Below are positions 34,248 through 61,078 of a stretch of 64,000 nucleotides of DNA, in pieces. Below the pieces are notes generated by a model. It saw nothing but the letters and a program-made list of their open reading frames with translations. It was not told where the DNA came from and did no database searches. Position 1 is the stretch's first letter; each line of letters starts with the position of its first letter. Location of the stretch: contig JARUPY010000085.1 of assembly GCA_029817715.1 (NCBI GenBank), forward strand, positions 3,162,001 through 3,226,000, in the 5' to 3' direction. Position numbers and translations under genes: made by a program. This stretch comes from Melastoma dodecandrum (Eukaryota > Streptophyta > Magnoliopsida > Myrtales > Melastomataceae).

Positions 34248-34896
34248 ATGAGTCTATCTGCTTCTCAGTGTAGCAAGGGCTGCGAATCCGGCTGGACTGT
34301 CTACCTCGACGAATCCTCGTCTCACTTTCCGGTGGAGTCCAATGGAGGAGGAAAAAAATCCAAGGCTGATGATGATGATGAGGAGGAGGAGGAGAATCTG
34401 TCAATGGTGTCCGATGCCTCCTCCAGGCCGCCTTCACATGAAGTCGAAGATGAATGCTCCAACGAGAGATGTTCGACGGGGAAGCGCAGGAGCAAGAGTA
34501 AGCTCAAAAACAAGGGAGCCAAAGGAGAGCAGCAGCATTTGAGTTACTATTATGAGGATACTGCCTGTTCTCCTCATCTGAAATGCACAGAGGTAAAAAG
34601 AATCACTTCACATTGGCGGTTTCATTACACATGATTGATATTGTCCGTTTGTTGTCTGTCCATGATACCACAGAAAGAGAAGACTGAATCTCAGAACTTC
34701 CATCGCAACAAAAACTCAGCTTCTGCTCCAGCAGAAAAGGCGAATTCCGGGAGAAAAGGTTTGCCGGCATTGACTTTTTCTTTTTTTTTTTTTTTTGGTC
34801 CACTGCTGCTGTTTGCTGTTTCCAGAGGGAATCTGACTGTGATTTAAGCGATGAACTGATCTTGTAGGTGGTCTGAAGAACAGAAAGTGGGCATGA
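34248..34896 (+). CDS. SOB FIVE-LIKE (SOFL) protein
   Basis: Three exons (34248-34592, 34674-34758, 34868-34896) encode 152 residues. The first exon holds both conserved SOFL blocks: block A as CSKGCESGWTVYLDES (residues 8-23) and block B as ENLSMVSDASSRPP after an Asp/Glu run coded by GAT/GAG repeats. The rest is basic and Ser-rich. SOFL proteins are small plant-specific proteins that raise cytokinin levels and affect leaf and stem growth when overexpressed in Arabidopsis. The biochemical activity is unknown. The last exon is only nine codons, and its boundaries are less certain than the first two. Confidence 0.82.
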
Positions 34897-36810
34897 AGAT
34901 GGTCTGTAAAGAGGAACACTGGAGGGGAATTGTATGGAGGGAGCATCATGTTAATCTCCGAATTCTTTCAATGAAATCGATCGTCTCCATTTTTTTCCTA
35001 CTCAAAACACGGCGTATCATCGAATATAGGCAGGATACAAACACAGCAGAGATTTCCAAACCTCGAGGAAATCGATCCTAAAGATGAACGCCAAGGTCAC
35101 GTGTCGTAGAAAATATTCACTGGTAATAATGGGATGCTGACTGGATATCCAAATATTCTAACCAGCACTAAATAACAGGATAAGGGAAAGGATCAAGAAC
35201 AAGAACGGCATCGCAGCCCGTAATGAAAAGCTAAACGAGATCTTTCTTTCCATTTTTTGGTTTTTTGGGGGGGAGGGGAGTGAGGAAGATCTTGGGGGGG
35301 GTGGAAAAAACGTCATTATCAGAACAGTGTGTTTTCTCTTCCATGATTAAGCACTGTTCAAACGAAGAGTGCCCACCATGCAAAAAAAAAAAAACCCACA
35401 TAACAACATGGCAAATAAAAGTAAATACACAAACAAGCCTACCAACCGAAACCCACATAGGAACAAGACAACCGATAGGTCCATCGTCATCACCAGACAA
35501 GCCATGGCCACCTCTTATTAAAATATAAAAGAAATTGAAAAAAAAAAAACGTTCTCAGCATAGACAACAGTCCATAACCATGAATCCATCCATCCTTAGC
35601 TGGTGTAACACTTGCTACATTCTCCCGTAGAGCAGCAGCCTATGTTGTTGCCAGTAAACCGGGGGGGGGGGGAGGGACTGATGGCGAGAAGGAGCACGAT
35701 GGATGATCAATGCAATGCAATAATACCCCTCAGGTGGGTACAATAATTGAACTCTCTCTGGTGTTTGGTTGGCCCCTTCTAGATCTCCCCACAAGCTCCC
35801 CTCGATGCTGAAGGGAGAGGAGGGGAGGGTGGGGCTCTCATCATCAGTATCGGCAATTGAGCTTATAGCATATCTTCAATTGGGAATTGGCCTTTTTGGT
35901 AAAGGACAACTCCTCATCACCCCACACAACACACGCAGAGAAACAGCCGAGCTAGTTTTTTAGTCTGCTGTAAAATTCAACCTCTGGAATCACCATCACC
36001 TGGGGTCGTACAAAGATTCAGTTGTCATCCCCTCCCTATACACCATCACCCTAAATCACGAGTTTCTCTGCATAGAAACGTTGAAAGACATGACCGGGGG
36101 GCACATTTGCCAGCACATTCTAACCAGAAATAGAGCTACTGTACCATGTAACCACCACCACAGCCATTTATAGCAACCCGGCAGACATGGCTTTTTGCTC
36201 CCGAAACAGGGAAGCTGTGAAAAGGTAGAGCCAGTTCTTCGCTGGCATGGGGTCTGAGTATATTGTCTGCGTGGTATGCAGAACTTCAGCGAAAGATAGA
36301 TCAAGAAAGAGCTATAGAGATACACCTAAAACTGAATCTCAGCATCAAAGTGATCATCACTGAGCATACGATGCACGATTGATATATTCTGCAGCATGTG
36401 TCCAATAATGAATCCACATTCCCGGAACAATAAAAACTAAGCATGCAAAAGTGAGGACTCTATCATTAAGGCCAAAACAGTCAAAATTTCAACATGACGC
36501 AGGGGACAATACAGGCTACAGATACAACTAATGACCGTGCCGCAAGAGTGCTAGCAACCACAAGCAAGAGTGAAGCGTGACCTTGACAATGAGGGGTTGG
36601 GCCAAATACCAGCAATCTTAAGGGCGACATCAGCCCTTACCGTAACAAACACCCCCTCTGCCCACCCCCAAAAACCTCCCCATTCTGGTGCCTTAACTTG
36701 TAGATTTCCAATTGGGTCAGGTTTTCTCACTGTTTGGCTCCAGCTTCATTCCCTTTTGTATTCCCCTTGTAGCTGTAGTGTTGTTAGCAAACCAATCCCC
36801 CAATATCATA
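34897..36810. other. Convergent intergenic region
   Basis: This 1.9-kb stretch separates the SOFL and UTP4 stop codons, which face each other. It contains G/C homopolymer runs (for example near 35270 and 35660) and A-runs. I see no coding gene or structured RNA. Confidence 0.5.
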
Positions 36811-39800
36811 TTATGTCCCATAAATATGTCTGTGTACAGGAGCAGCTTCTAATCTCTTTATTACTTCTACCCAGGGCTTGTCTATAACCAGGACCGACTT
36901 CCTTGAAAGATGCCCAATGAACAAGACAGGATCTCTGAAAGCGAAAAACTCAAAGTTCCTTTTATCGTGATGCATCACATCAAACTTGCGCTTCAAATTC
37001 CCGTTCGCAGGGTGATATTGCAACTTCATCAAGGTAGACTCCTTATCATTCGCAGATTCAGAATCAATAATCTGGTCCACAGGCATTCCAAAATCAATGA
37101 CGCACATTGCCCTGGAAAGAATTAGCAACAAAGGTTAAATACAGCTAGGAAAAGTCTCATGGAGACAAGCGTATATCAGCACAACTTTAACAATGCAAAG
37201 AGGCTGCTTTGCCAGCCAAACACGTCGACAGACCAAGCATCATTGTTCACGCACATCCAGTTCCCTTAAACATGAATGTTCATAAGTTTAATATAAACAA
37301 CTATCCAGAAGCTTGCAGTTTTCATGGAAATCCAGGGCATACCTGGCACTGTAAATAATAACAGAAGATGAGTTAGGGGAAGAAGGAAAGGAGAGCCCTA
37401 TGATCTCCCCAGGGAATTCTTGATATCTCTTCGGAAGCGAGAAGGAATTTCGCTTAGACCATTCACCCAATTGTCGAGCCTCCACATCAAAAACGAAAAC
37501 TTGGTTTGCTGATGTCGCAAGCACAAGAATATTATTATATGTGGGGGAGAAACCACCGGCAGCAACTGATGCACCATCAAGCCTTGATATGAACCAGTGT
37601 TGTCTGCATGAAAATTGTTCACAATTTATTATCAAGATGCCCATTTCTGTTTGCTAATTTCATCTATGAAATGAGGTTGCAGCTTTCTCATTCTACAGAG
37701 AAAAAGCAACACGTCGCAACACAAACCTTTGTATCTCTAGATTGTATATGTATACATCTCCAAAGCAATTAAAAGCTGCCAGCCACTGCCCATCAGAACT
37801 GGTAAACATTCTTGTGATTGGGGGATCCTCATGACCTGAGTCATCAGACGACTCTCCCCGTGATAGAGTGAATGTTGACACAGGCTTTAAGCTTCGAACG
37901 TCCATAACCTAAAAAAAACACAACTACTAAACATCAGAACAGATAGGCAAACACTTGCAGAGGAGAAAAAAGCAATGGTACTGAAGAGGTGTGAAGAGGA
38001 AAGGAGAAAAAACTTACATGAATTGTTTTATCATGCCCTGCAACTATTAGTAGATTTGAATCAAAGCTGAATAACATGGAATCGGCAGAAGGAAATTTTG
38101 GAGGAAGTTGTCTTTTATTTACAATCCATGCACTTTTCCCACTTTCTTTCTTACTCAATTCAAAAAGACTGGTTTTTGAATGATCAGAATATGCGAAATG
38201 CTCCCCTGAAGGGGAAATAGCGCTCGATATAATCTTACGAGAAGCCTTGCTCTTGACTCTTGCCAGTAATTGGGTAATCGCCCGCCCTCCTGATGGACCT
38301 ACTCCAGAACCACGAAATCCAGCACTCTGAGTCCGCAAAGAAAGAACATCCACTGATGTAGAAGTTTGGACAAAAAGTAAAGAACTCTGGTTGAAAACTG
38401 AGTCAAGCACCAATTGAACAGATAATCTCTGTGGGGCAGGGCAGATGTCATGAGGGGAAAACTTTGTGAACTCCTGGACAGAGTAGGCGAAAAGCTTTGT
38501 GTCATCACCACCAGATATAAGCATGGGCACTCCTGTATGAGCCCATTTATGATAGCTAAAGGAAATGGGCTTTCGCTTGCTGCGGTGTCGTTTTACTTTT
38601 ATATCTTGCCCGGGATCTGCAAGCTAGAAAGTGTGACGTTACGGCTGTGAAATAATCCATCAGTTAGAAACCAAACAAAATGGAAAACTGAAAGCTAATC
38701 ACCAACCTTCGTGGCTAATAGGTACCGCAACTGCAAGAGAACGGATATCATGGGTATGAGCTCTGACATAACCAACATAGACCCATTTTTTCATCTCCTT
38801 CCTAGAAAGCTTGTCCCCAGTAGGATCCTCCTTGGAAGAATTTTTGTAAAGGATAACCTACAATAAGCTTCTTCAACTTAAAACACAGACCCAGGAAAGA
38901 ACAAGAGAATAAAACGAAAAGCAGCACACAAAAAAAATTTCAAAGTGGGCTCTTATTAACACATAAAAAGAAGGCGGATAGAGAATTTAGCTGAACTATG
39001 TAATTACACAAATATTACGAGAGCTAGAGAAAAATACTGGAGGAAAACACAGAAATCATCAAAAGGGACAGGAATTAACATCGAAAGTAAAATAAATTGA
39101 ATTGGATAAAATGTGTTTTACATGCCTGACCATCAGAACCAGCTGAAAACACCCTGTTATGGCTAGGGGCTGCAGCAAGAGCATATGCATCGCCTTTATG
39201 CAAAGAATGAACCTGTAGAAGAGTTCCATATCTGCTATCCCAGAATTGAACACTTCCAGTACTATCAGCACTCACGAGTGTTCCCGACCTAACACCAGAT
39301 AATGACCACTCAGATATTTTAACTAGAAATACAGCCATAAAAGCAAGTTCAATAAACATAAATGCAAGGTTACCTAAGGGCAAGTAATGACCATACACAA
39401 AGTTCAGGTCCACTGCCTAGTCCTCCAAGACCCACAGTTATTCTGTAGATCTCTTGACATGATTCGACATTCCAGCATCTGATAAACCTGCATAATGTAA
39501 CAATTGTTGATGCTGTTTCCTAGCTAAGAGTTTGAAGCATTTTTTTAAGTTATCAATTGAAAAAAAGAAAATGAATTACTTTTGGCAAGTCTTGATTGTC
39601 CAAGGCATTGTTATTAAAGGCGCTAGGCGCCACTAAGGCGAGAGACCTTCTCATCGCCCGAGGAGCTAGGTGCAGACAAGGCGCTTGCCTTTATAGAAAT
39701 GGCAATGACAGTAATAGTCGTAGAGCACCCTTTCTTTTGCTAAATTTCTAGGTGGAAAACAACTAAATAGACTCCATAGGCTGCTGTTGCTATGGGTAGT

Positions 39801-41398
39801 ACCACCACAGGCTCTATTTGTGCCATTGCAGCTTGCATTATGCAGCTGCTAGCTGCATTAGGCAGACACGTCAGCAACAACATGCAGAGGAAGCTGCTGC
39901 TACCAGTAGAAGCTAGCCAGGAGCAGCAGCAGCGTGTTATTGGTTGCTTAGGCGGTTTCTTTTGGCTGTATTACACCAATCCCTACCTTTTTAAAAGGTT
40001 GTTGTGTGCCTGGGGTAGCGCCTTGGGGTGCCGCCTCAAAAAAGGCGCCAAGGCGAGGCGGGGGGAGCGCCCTGGTCGCCTTTAATAATACTGGTCCAAG
40101 GTTGAGTGGCATTTTCTACAGTAAATGAATAAATAAACTAACCCGTCACTGCTTCCACAGTATATTGCATCTCCTTCAGGATTCCAGGCAACACACAAAA
40201 TCCGACCTGGGATAAAAACTATAATTAAAAACTATCCCAGATATTTAATGAGAGTATAAACAATCTCATACAGAAGTAAATAGTTAGTCTCACCACTGAC
40301 TCTAGGCAGGGACCTGTGGTACACAAAATCATCCGAGTCAGTTACCATATACAACCGAACAGACCCGTCATCACAAGCAACCGCTACACATGCATCTTCC
40401 TTATATGGCGGCTCATGCAAGTGGTGGTCATCGTCAGTCTCAGCAGAATCATCATCATCATCATCATCATCATCAATCACATCCCCCAATCTTCCATTGG
40501 AATTACCATTCTCAAGAAGTGGCCACCTGTGTTCCTTAGTGGTATGTCGATCATTTCGCGGAGCAACAGCCATTTGCCAAATAGATACACCGATTGATTC
40601 CAAAACAGTCTAGGACCACAAATAATAAAATGTATCAGAAATCGTCTTAAGGAAATTTAACCAGATGAAGAAAGAAAGAGAAAAATAAATCCAAAAGATC
40701 ATCATAATTATGCACAAGGGGAAGAAAATAGGCACTTTCAGCAATTAATTGGAGTGTCTCAACTATGAATTCTTCAAGTATAATGATAATAAGTCCTCCA
40801 TATGTTCATTTCCAACAAACTATATATTCACTAACAGAAAATATACCAGGACTCTCTTAATGGGCAGGAAACATACTTACTACCAAACGGACTAAATGAG
40901 AACAAGAAGCAAACAGTTACAACGGAAAGATGCGGAGCAACTCCCAAACACATTAAACAAAACAACCGTCTGGGCAAGCCTCCCTCACCTTCTGCCGCAG
41001 ACTGAAAAGATCCCATTCATAAACAGCACCGTCAACAGAGGAGGAGAACAGCCTCCCGGAACTCCGCCCTCTGGACCCCGTCCTACACCACACCAGCGAC
41101 GTGATCCTCGCATCTGCCTCTCCATGGACCGTCTACCCCCCGAAAGACGCAACAAAAAGAACAACAAAATCAATCTTTAAAGAATCAACCACAACGACAA
41201 CTCCAATTAACCAGCCGAAGCAAGGCCTAGTACCAGCTGGCAGTGCCAGCCGACGGAGCCGGGGGAGACGAGCCAGATCTCGAGGGAACCGTCGGAGCGG
41301 GCGGCAGCGAGGTGGGAGGAGTCGTCGGGGGAGGCGGCTAGGGCTACGACAGGGGAAGGGTTCCAGTCGACGGAGCTCGTCTTGTAGGCTTCCAACAT
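36811..41398 (-). CDS. UTP4: UTP4 / cirhin-like WD-repeat protein (POPCORN in Arabidopsis)
   Basis: Eleven exons in transcript order (41234-41398, 40989-41132, 40294-40609, 40143-40206, 39374-39487, 39126-39288, 38707-38857, 38018-38616, 37727-37908, 37343-37603, 36811-37111) sum to exactly 820 codons (819 residues), close to the Arabidopsis protein. The start is the ATG of [16 protein letters not shown]; no ATG precedes it in frame. WD-type units include [38 protein letters not shown] and [20 protein letters not shown]. An Asp-rich loop lies in exon 3. UTP4 belongs to the t-UTP/UtpA subcomplex of the small-subunit processome in the nucleolus and is needed for 18S rRNA processing. Intron 6 has a GC donor (CAG|GCATGT), fixed by phase. 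Intron 4 contains a hAT element. Confidence 0.95.
39606..40093. mobile_element. Non-autonomous hAT-type DNA transposon in UTP4 intron 4
   Basis: This 488-bp insertion is flanked by a perfect 8-bp duplication GTCCAAGG (39598-39605 and 40094-40101). Its ends are 17-bp inverted repeats with two mismatches, CATTGTTATTAAAGGCG on the left and the complement of CGCCTTTAATAATACTG on the right. Subterminal GGCGC/GGCGCC motifs recur near both ends. An 8-bp duplication and CA-starting termini are hallmarks of the hAT superfamily. No transposase ORF fits inside, so it depends on a source elsewhere. It lies wholly within an intron and leaves the UTP4 frame intact. Confidence 0.9.
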
Positions 41399-41591
41399 AT
41401 TGTTCCTCTCCACCCAGTCGTACCAGGGTGGAGGTTGGGCAGAGCCGGAGGGACGCTTTCTTGAGGGTTCAGTCAGGGGCGGCGGGAAGGAGGGAAGTGG
41501 AAGAGGAAAAATAAGAAGGCAAAAGGCATGAAGGTGGCGGTGGCAAGAACCAAGAAGCCAGTCCCAGGGTTTAGAAAAGGATGGAAAGGGT

Positions 41592-41641
41592 TGGGCTTAT
41601 TGGAATGGGCCTATGGGTTCGCTAGATTGGGCTTAGGCCCA
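41592..41641. promoter_or_regulatory. Site II (TGGGCY) cluster in the shared UTP4/ECA3 promoter
   Basis: Four TGGGCY motifs occur in 50 bp (TGGGCT at 41592 and 41628, TGGGCC at 41606 and, on the reverse strand, at 41636). They lie in the 581-bp gap between the divergent UTP4 and ECA3 start codons. A telo-box-like CAGGGTTTAG lies at 41564-41573, nearer to UTP4. This pairing is typical of plant ribosome-biogenesis promoters bound by TCP factors, and it fits UTP4. Confidence 0.6.
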
Positions 41642-41979
41642 AAAAGCCATCCTGGAGGGCGTTTTGTAAATATCAGTAAGAAATGAGGATTGGATCGTCA
41701 TTGCACTTCTAGAATAGAATAGAAACGTCTCCCTTTGCTTAAGAGTGACGTCCGTTACATTGCCGCCGTCGGGAAAAGTGGGCTCTCTCTGTGTTTCTTA
41801 GAGGGCGGCGGGGGATCAGTTGGTCCAAGAACCAAATAGAAAGGGGAAGAAAGAAAGATCAGCTCGTCCATCCATCCAACCACGTGCTTCCCAATCGATC
41901 CCTCCATCGTCGAAGGAGGAGGACGAAGATCTCGATACCGCCGGGAAAGCCAGCCCCACCATTCCCCCCGGCGCTCGTC

Positions 41980-56529
<14,550 letters not shown>

Positions 56530-57545
56530 GTACTATTTTCTGCTTCAGCATCTTCCCCTATATGCAATCCCATGCAGCATGATACATTTACAACTGACGT
56601 TGAATCCAGCACACCTGTTGTCATCAGGAACGATGGAATTGTGGTAAGCGTGACCAAGGTTTTTGTCTTAGGATGGTAGAAAATGTTGTCCCTTATAAAG
56701 CATTAGCGCGGGTGACTTGTCAAGGTTTTGCATATACATTGGACACACATCCTTTGAAAAATAGTGGGTATTTCATATAGTCCTTTTGTTCCGTCTCCGC
56801 GGAAGACGCTTTATGAAGGATTATTCGCCTGTGGGTACTTTCTGATTCCGGTATCTACTGACGGAGTGGCTTAAGGACGATAGCTTATTGTTTATCATTT
56901 AGGTATGAGCTATCGCAATGACTCCCTCGATCTCTTACATTGCACTGCATTCTTTGGGCTTGTATTCAGGAGATGTGGTTTCTCCTCCCTGCATTTAACC
57001 ATCCATAATATTCTTTCATGAGAATCCCTCGGACGTATGAAGCTAATAATATCATACAATTTGTAGTATACGGATTAGTCTTCTTGCCTTCGCTGTCGCA
57101 AATGTCATCATCATATTGGAGTAAGGCCTCGTGTATCTGCCATCAAGGGATTGGCTATTATGGAGAATTTAAACCTTCACAAATGCGCCTCGGTAAATTC
57201 ATATTTTACGAAACATAAATTATATTTTGTAAAATTTTTTAAAGTTAACCGTACTTTTATATAAAATTCGCATTTGATCATACATACGTAATAAATACAT
57301 AATAATTTTTGGCATGATGGACATCAGTAGCCTGATCGGCTGTCATTGAGACACGTAGCCGTTTGTCCCGCAATCTGGGCCACTTAAGAAAGAAAGTGCA
57401 GTCCCAGTCGAAATGATCACTTTTGGCAACCTTGTCTTGTCCTAATGCCGGAGTAACAACCAAATTACCGTTAAAAGAGCCTTAGAAGATAATGTCTGTC
57501 TGAGGTCACTTCGGTTCCACATCTCATGCTGGACGAGGTAAGACA
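56530..57545. other. Intergenic between ECA3 and LCAT1-like gene
   Basis: About 1 kb contains the ECA3 3' UTR and the LCAT1-like promoter on the same strand. The stretch 57180-57300 is AT-rich. No gene or clear repeat was recognised. Confidence 0.5.
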
Positions 57546-59013
57546 ATGTCCACTCCCATCCACCTCCTCGTCCCCCTCCTAGTTCTGTTCGCCGTGGCCG
57601 CCACGATGGTCCGGCCGTCCTGCCTGTTGCAACCCACCAATCTCCACCCCCTGATCGTTGTCCCTGGAGCAGGCGGTAACCAGCTCGATGCGAGGCTCAC
57701 CCGAGATTACAGGCCCACCGGCCTACTTTGCAACCGGGGTTATCCAGTCGTCAAGGACAAGGACGGATGGTTCAGACTTTGGTTCGACCCGGGCCTCGTC
57801 CTGCTGCGGTCGTTGACCCAGTGCTTCGCCGAACGAATGACACTTCATTACGATGAGGCGTCGGATGATTACTATAACGCACCGGGGGTCGAGACCAGGG
57901 TGAACGGATTCGGGTCAACTGAGTCCATGCTGTACCTGGACCCTAATCTCAAGTAAGGCTTTTTTACTTTGGAGCGTTTGATGATTGACCGGGTGAAATC
58001 CTATCTGGTTTTCCAATCAGAACCGATTTGCAGCAATTGGTTGCCTGGCCTGATACCGCTTTTGAACTCGACTATTAGCTTGGATTAATCATTGATCCCC
58101 GAATTTCAGGCGTGTCACCACATATATGGCAGATTTGGTCGATCACCTCAAAAGGCACGGATACGTCGACGGCAAGACCTTGTTTGGGGCTCCTTATGAT
58201 TTCAGGTATGGTCTGGCTGCGGAAGGTCACCCTTCTCAAGTGGGGTCTAAGTTCCTACAAGACTTAAAGGACTTAATAGAGAAGGCGAGCGCTTCCAATC
58301 ATGGAAAGCCGGTCATCCTCATATCACATAGCTTAGGCGGCCTGTTTGTCCTCCAGCTACTCAACCGCAACTCTCCATCCTGGCGTTGGAAATATGTCAA
58401 GCATTTCATTGCACTCTCGGCCCCATGGGGTGGTGCTGTCGATGAGATGGTCACCTTTGCCTCGGGGAACACACTAGGGGTTCCCCTAGTCGATCCATTG
58501 ATCGTTAGGAGTGAGCAGAGGAGCTCGGAGAGCAATCTGTGGCTTCTCCCCAATCCAAAAGTCTTTGGCGGGAGAAAAGTGCTCGTTGTCAACCAAAAGA
58601 GGAACTACACGGCTCTCGACATGGTGAGGTTTCTTGAAGACATCGGGTTTCCTGAAGGAGTTCATCCGTACAGGTCTCGGATATCGCCTCTGATTGCAAA
58701 ACTGGTGGCTCCCGAGGTCCCAGTCACTTGCATAGTTGGTTCGGGTATCAAGACGGCAGATGCCTTGTTTTACAACAATAAGGGATTCGATGAAGCACCA
58801 GAGATCGTTTACGGAGATGGAGATGGAACGGTCAATATGGTTAGCCTGTTGGCATTGGAACCATTGTGGAAAGGAAATGAGAATCAGCCGCTTAAAGTGA
58901 TCGTGCTTCGTGGTGTTACTCACACATCGATACTAAAAGACGGAAATGCGCTGGAGGAAATTACTAGACAAGTACTTGATATAAACGCGCAGACGCGAGC
59001 TAAGATTTTGTGA
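57546..59013 (+). CDS. LCAT1: Lecithin-cholesterol acyltransferase-like protein 1 (LCAT1-like)
   Basis: Two exons (57546-57952, 58110-59013) encode 436 residues, about the Arabidopsis LCAT1 length. The N-terminus is a hydrophobic signal-type segment (LLVPLLVLFAVAATM), which suggests secretion or an ER anchor. The alpha/beta-hydrolase features are the entry motif LIVVPGAGGNQLDARL, a nucleophile-elbow Ser in ISHSLGG (about residue 210), Asp in YGDGDGTVN (about 372-374) and His in RGVTHTSIL (about 407). These make a complete LCAT-type triad. The elbow reads SHSLGG, as in plant LCAT-like proteins. Substrates in plants are uncertain, and phospholipid or sterol acyl transfer or hydrolysis is possible. 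Arabidopsis LCAT1 (At1g27480) is close to NPGR1, which also has a relative here. Confidence 0.93.
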
Positions 59014-59130
59014 GCCCTGAAAACGATGGTTGTGATGACGGAAGGATGGCAATGATGGGGATGAACGAAGCTATCTGGTTGATGCTGAAATTGCGAACGA
59101 TTCCGCAGATTGTAGGGTAAAATGATGAAT

Positions 59131-60482
59131 TCATGTCTGCAACATTTGCATAAATACATCATTCCATGCATCAATTGGCCCAGGGAAGCACCAATGCAGG
59201 CAGTCATTCTGAACTCTGGCATCCGTGCCCTTCTCGAACGGATGGGATTGCATGTACGAACCTGGATGCCTGTCCGGCCTCATTAACGAAAGGCTCATCA
59301 CGTCAAGCAACTTGAGATTTATCCCGTTTAGGTTGGCTTCCTCTGCCGCTCTCTCAAACTCGTCAAGTTTAGTCTCGTGAATCATCCTGCCAAGGGCTTT
59401 CAATTTGACCTCGCCCTCTCTGCTTGGTTCAGTTCTTTTACACGTCCCGCCGTGGTTCCACTCTGCATTCTCAAAATGGTCAGGGGATGAGGCACGGTAG
59501 CACACCTGGCCCCTGTTGCCCGATTTTTTGCTATGAATTGCCTGAGGGAGATCCTGTACGCATAATCGAAACCCATATCGGCGACATTTCTTCCTTTTTT
59601 ATGGCAACCAATGGCAAAATCGTTCTCGAAGTACACTGAGTACCTCGAGTACCATGCCCCGGTCGATATTACCACATAGTCCCAGGTCATGCTCATCCAA
59701 TTTGCATCTAGCTGGCCGAGATGTAGCCCTATGCTCATCCTCAAAAATGGCAGCCTTCATCAGGAACGGCGACCAAACTATGGAGAGGCTGAAATTGTAC
59801 GAGGGGAATAGCCACCTCATCGACCTGTATTCGTAATCGTGGTACGTTTCCCCCACTTGTTCAACCTAGAATTCAAACTCTTCGTCATTGAATTGCTCAC
59901 CCTGCCATGTCAAGAAACCCAGAGGCACAGATCTCGACTTACACTTGAAAGGATGCAGAGTAAGGATTGCATGTGGTTCCGAGATATCGAATCTCCCACC
60001 AATCCCAAGCTCTTATCCCTCATGATCCCAAGAAATCTCCTCGCGTCAAATCTCGGCAACTCGCATTCCTGAGGCGACCACCTCCAGTAGAGGTACCCGG
60101 AATCCGGCCTCCCATTGCTAACACAGTTCTGATTGCTCTGAATGAAGGAGCAGCTGTTCATCTAAGGCAGAGTCAAGGACGAATTGGGAACCAATCTCCC
60201 CTCAAAATATCGCAGCTCCCTGGACAAACGCACCAGTCAGAATCCAAACACATACCCCATCTGCATCACTCCGCAGAACTCCCAATACCTCGAGGAGTGG
60301 GAACTAGGACAACGTTGGGTGACAATGCGAGGACAACGTACTCTGGAACAGGTGTCTGGATACGACAATGTGAGGACTTGACGGACCAGGAGAAAAGGAA
60401 CCAGGACAAGAAAGAACCGGGTTACAAGAAGGCTAAAGCCGCAAACTTGCCCATCAGCAAAGCTGTTCCTGTTGGCCTTCAT
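59131..60482 (-). pseudogene. Trichome birefringence-like (TBL/DUF231) pseudogene
   Basis: The minus strand carries a full TBL layout: an N-terminal ATG with a signal-anchor helix (about 60482-60400), a CDIF-type block, the GDSISRNH esterase motif (in the exon ending near 59945), a GT-AG intron to about 59869, and the C-terminal DxxH motif RPDRHPG with NDCLHWCFPGPIDAWND. TBL proteins are Golgi polysaccharide O-acetyltransferases. The frame is broken in several places: a shift at the CDIF block (about 60205), an in-frame TAG at 60162-60164 just before the SCSFIQSN segment, a shift near 59730-59740, and another near 59500-59520. None of these can be removed with introns. The gene ends 117 bp from the convergent LCAT1-like stop. 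Confidence 0.88.
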
Positions 60483-61078
60483 GAAGAGTTAGTTTATTGT
60501 TCTATTCTTAACTTGTCATTCAATCTAAACATGGATTCGGGTCAAACGGGAGTCCTGTGGTGACTCCAAAGGAAAAGCAAGGAGAGAAGAAGGAGATGGA
60601 GATCCGAGAGCATCATTGCAATGATTATTAAGTTCACTAAATTCCAACCACACGTTGGGAGTCACGGGGGAACTAAAAATTTCGAATCAAGACTATACTA
60701 ATAATAATAATTATTATTAGTATTGGACTGATTTAGAATATGATAAAAAATTTAGGGACCGACGCGGAAAGTGAGGCGGGAGACCGTTAGGTTAGACAAT
60801 TGTGAAATGACGGGGATGCCCTTGATCGTCTCCACCTGTCTTCCCGCGCTGCCCGTAACCGCCATCATCCCCTCCGCAACCCCCTAATTCCTTTCTTTAT
60901 ATTAGATATTATATATAATACCAAACCAACCAATCATGCCCTAAAACTCGATCCCGGCGTCCCTCGGGAATCTTCTTCTTTATTATAATCGACGTCCCGT
61001 CCTTCCCATCATCAGCGATCGGACTCCCCGATTAAAAACCCTAATTCCTTGCTGTCGGCGGCGGCGGTGGTGGAAGCG
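60483..61078. promoter_or_regulatory. Divergent spacer with a telo-box near the KIAA0930-like start
   Basis: This 596-bp gap lies between the TBL pseudogene start and the KIAA0930-like start. AAACCCTAA (telo-box) at 61036-61044 lies 35 bp before the ATG at 61079, a common place in plant housekeeping 5' leaders. An ATT/AAT palindromic stretch occurs near 60702-60720. Confidence 0.45.

Noticed and set aside
39792..40085. 97-codon ORF in a UTP4 intron
   Set aside because: It lies entirely within the non-autonomous hAT element and shows no transposase motif.
59599..59856. TBL-like segments considered as separate small genes
   Set aside because: Together with the neighbouring ORFs they form one ordered TBL protein in shifted frames, so a single pseudogene is the better explanation.
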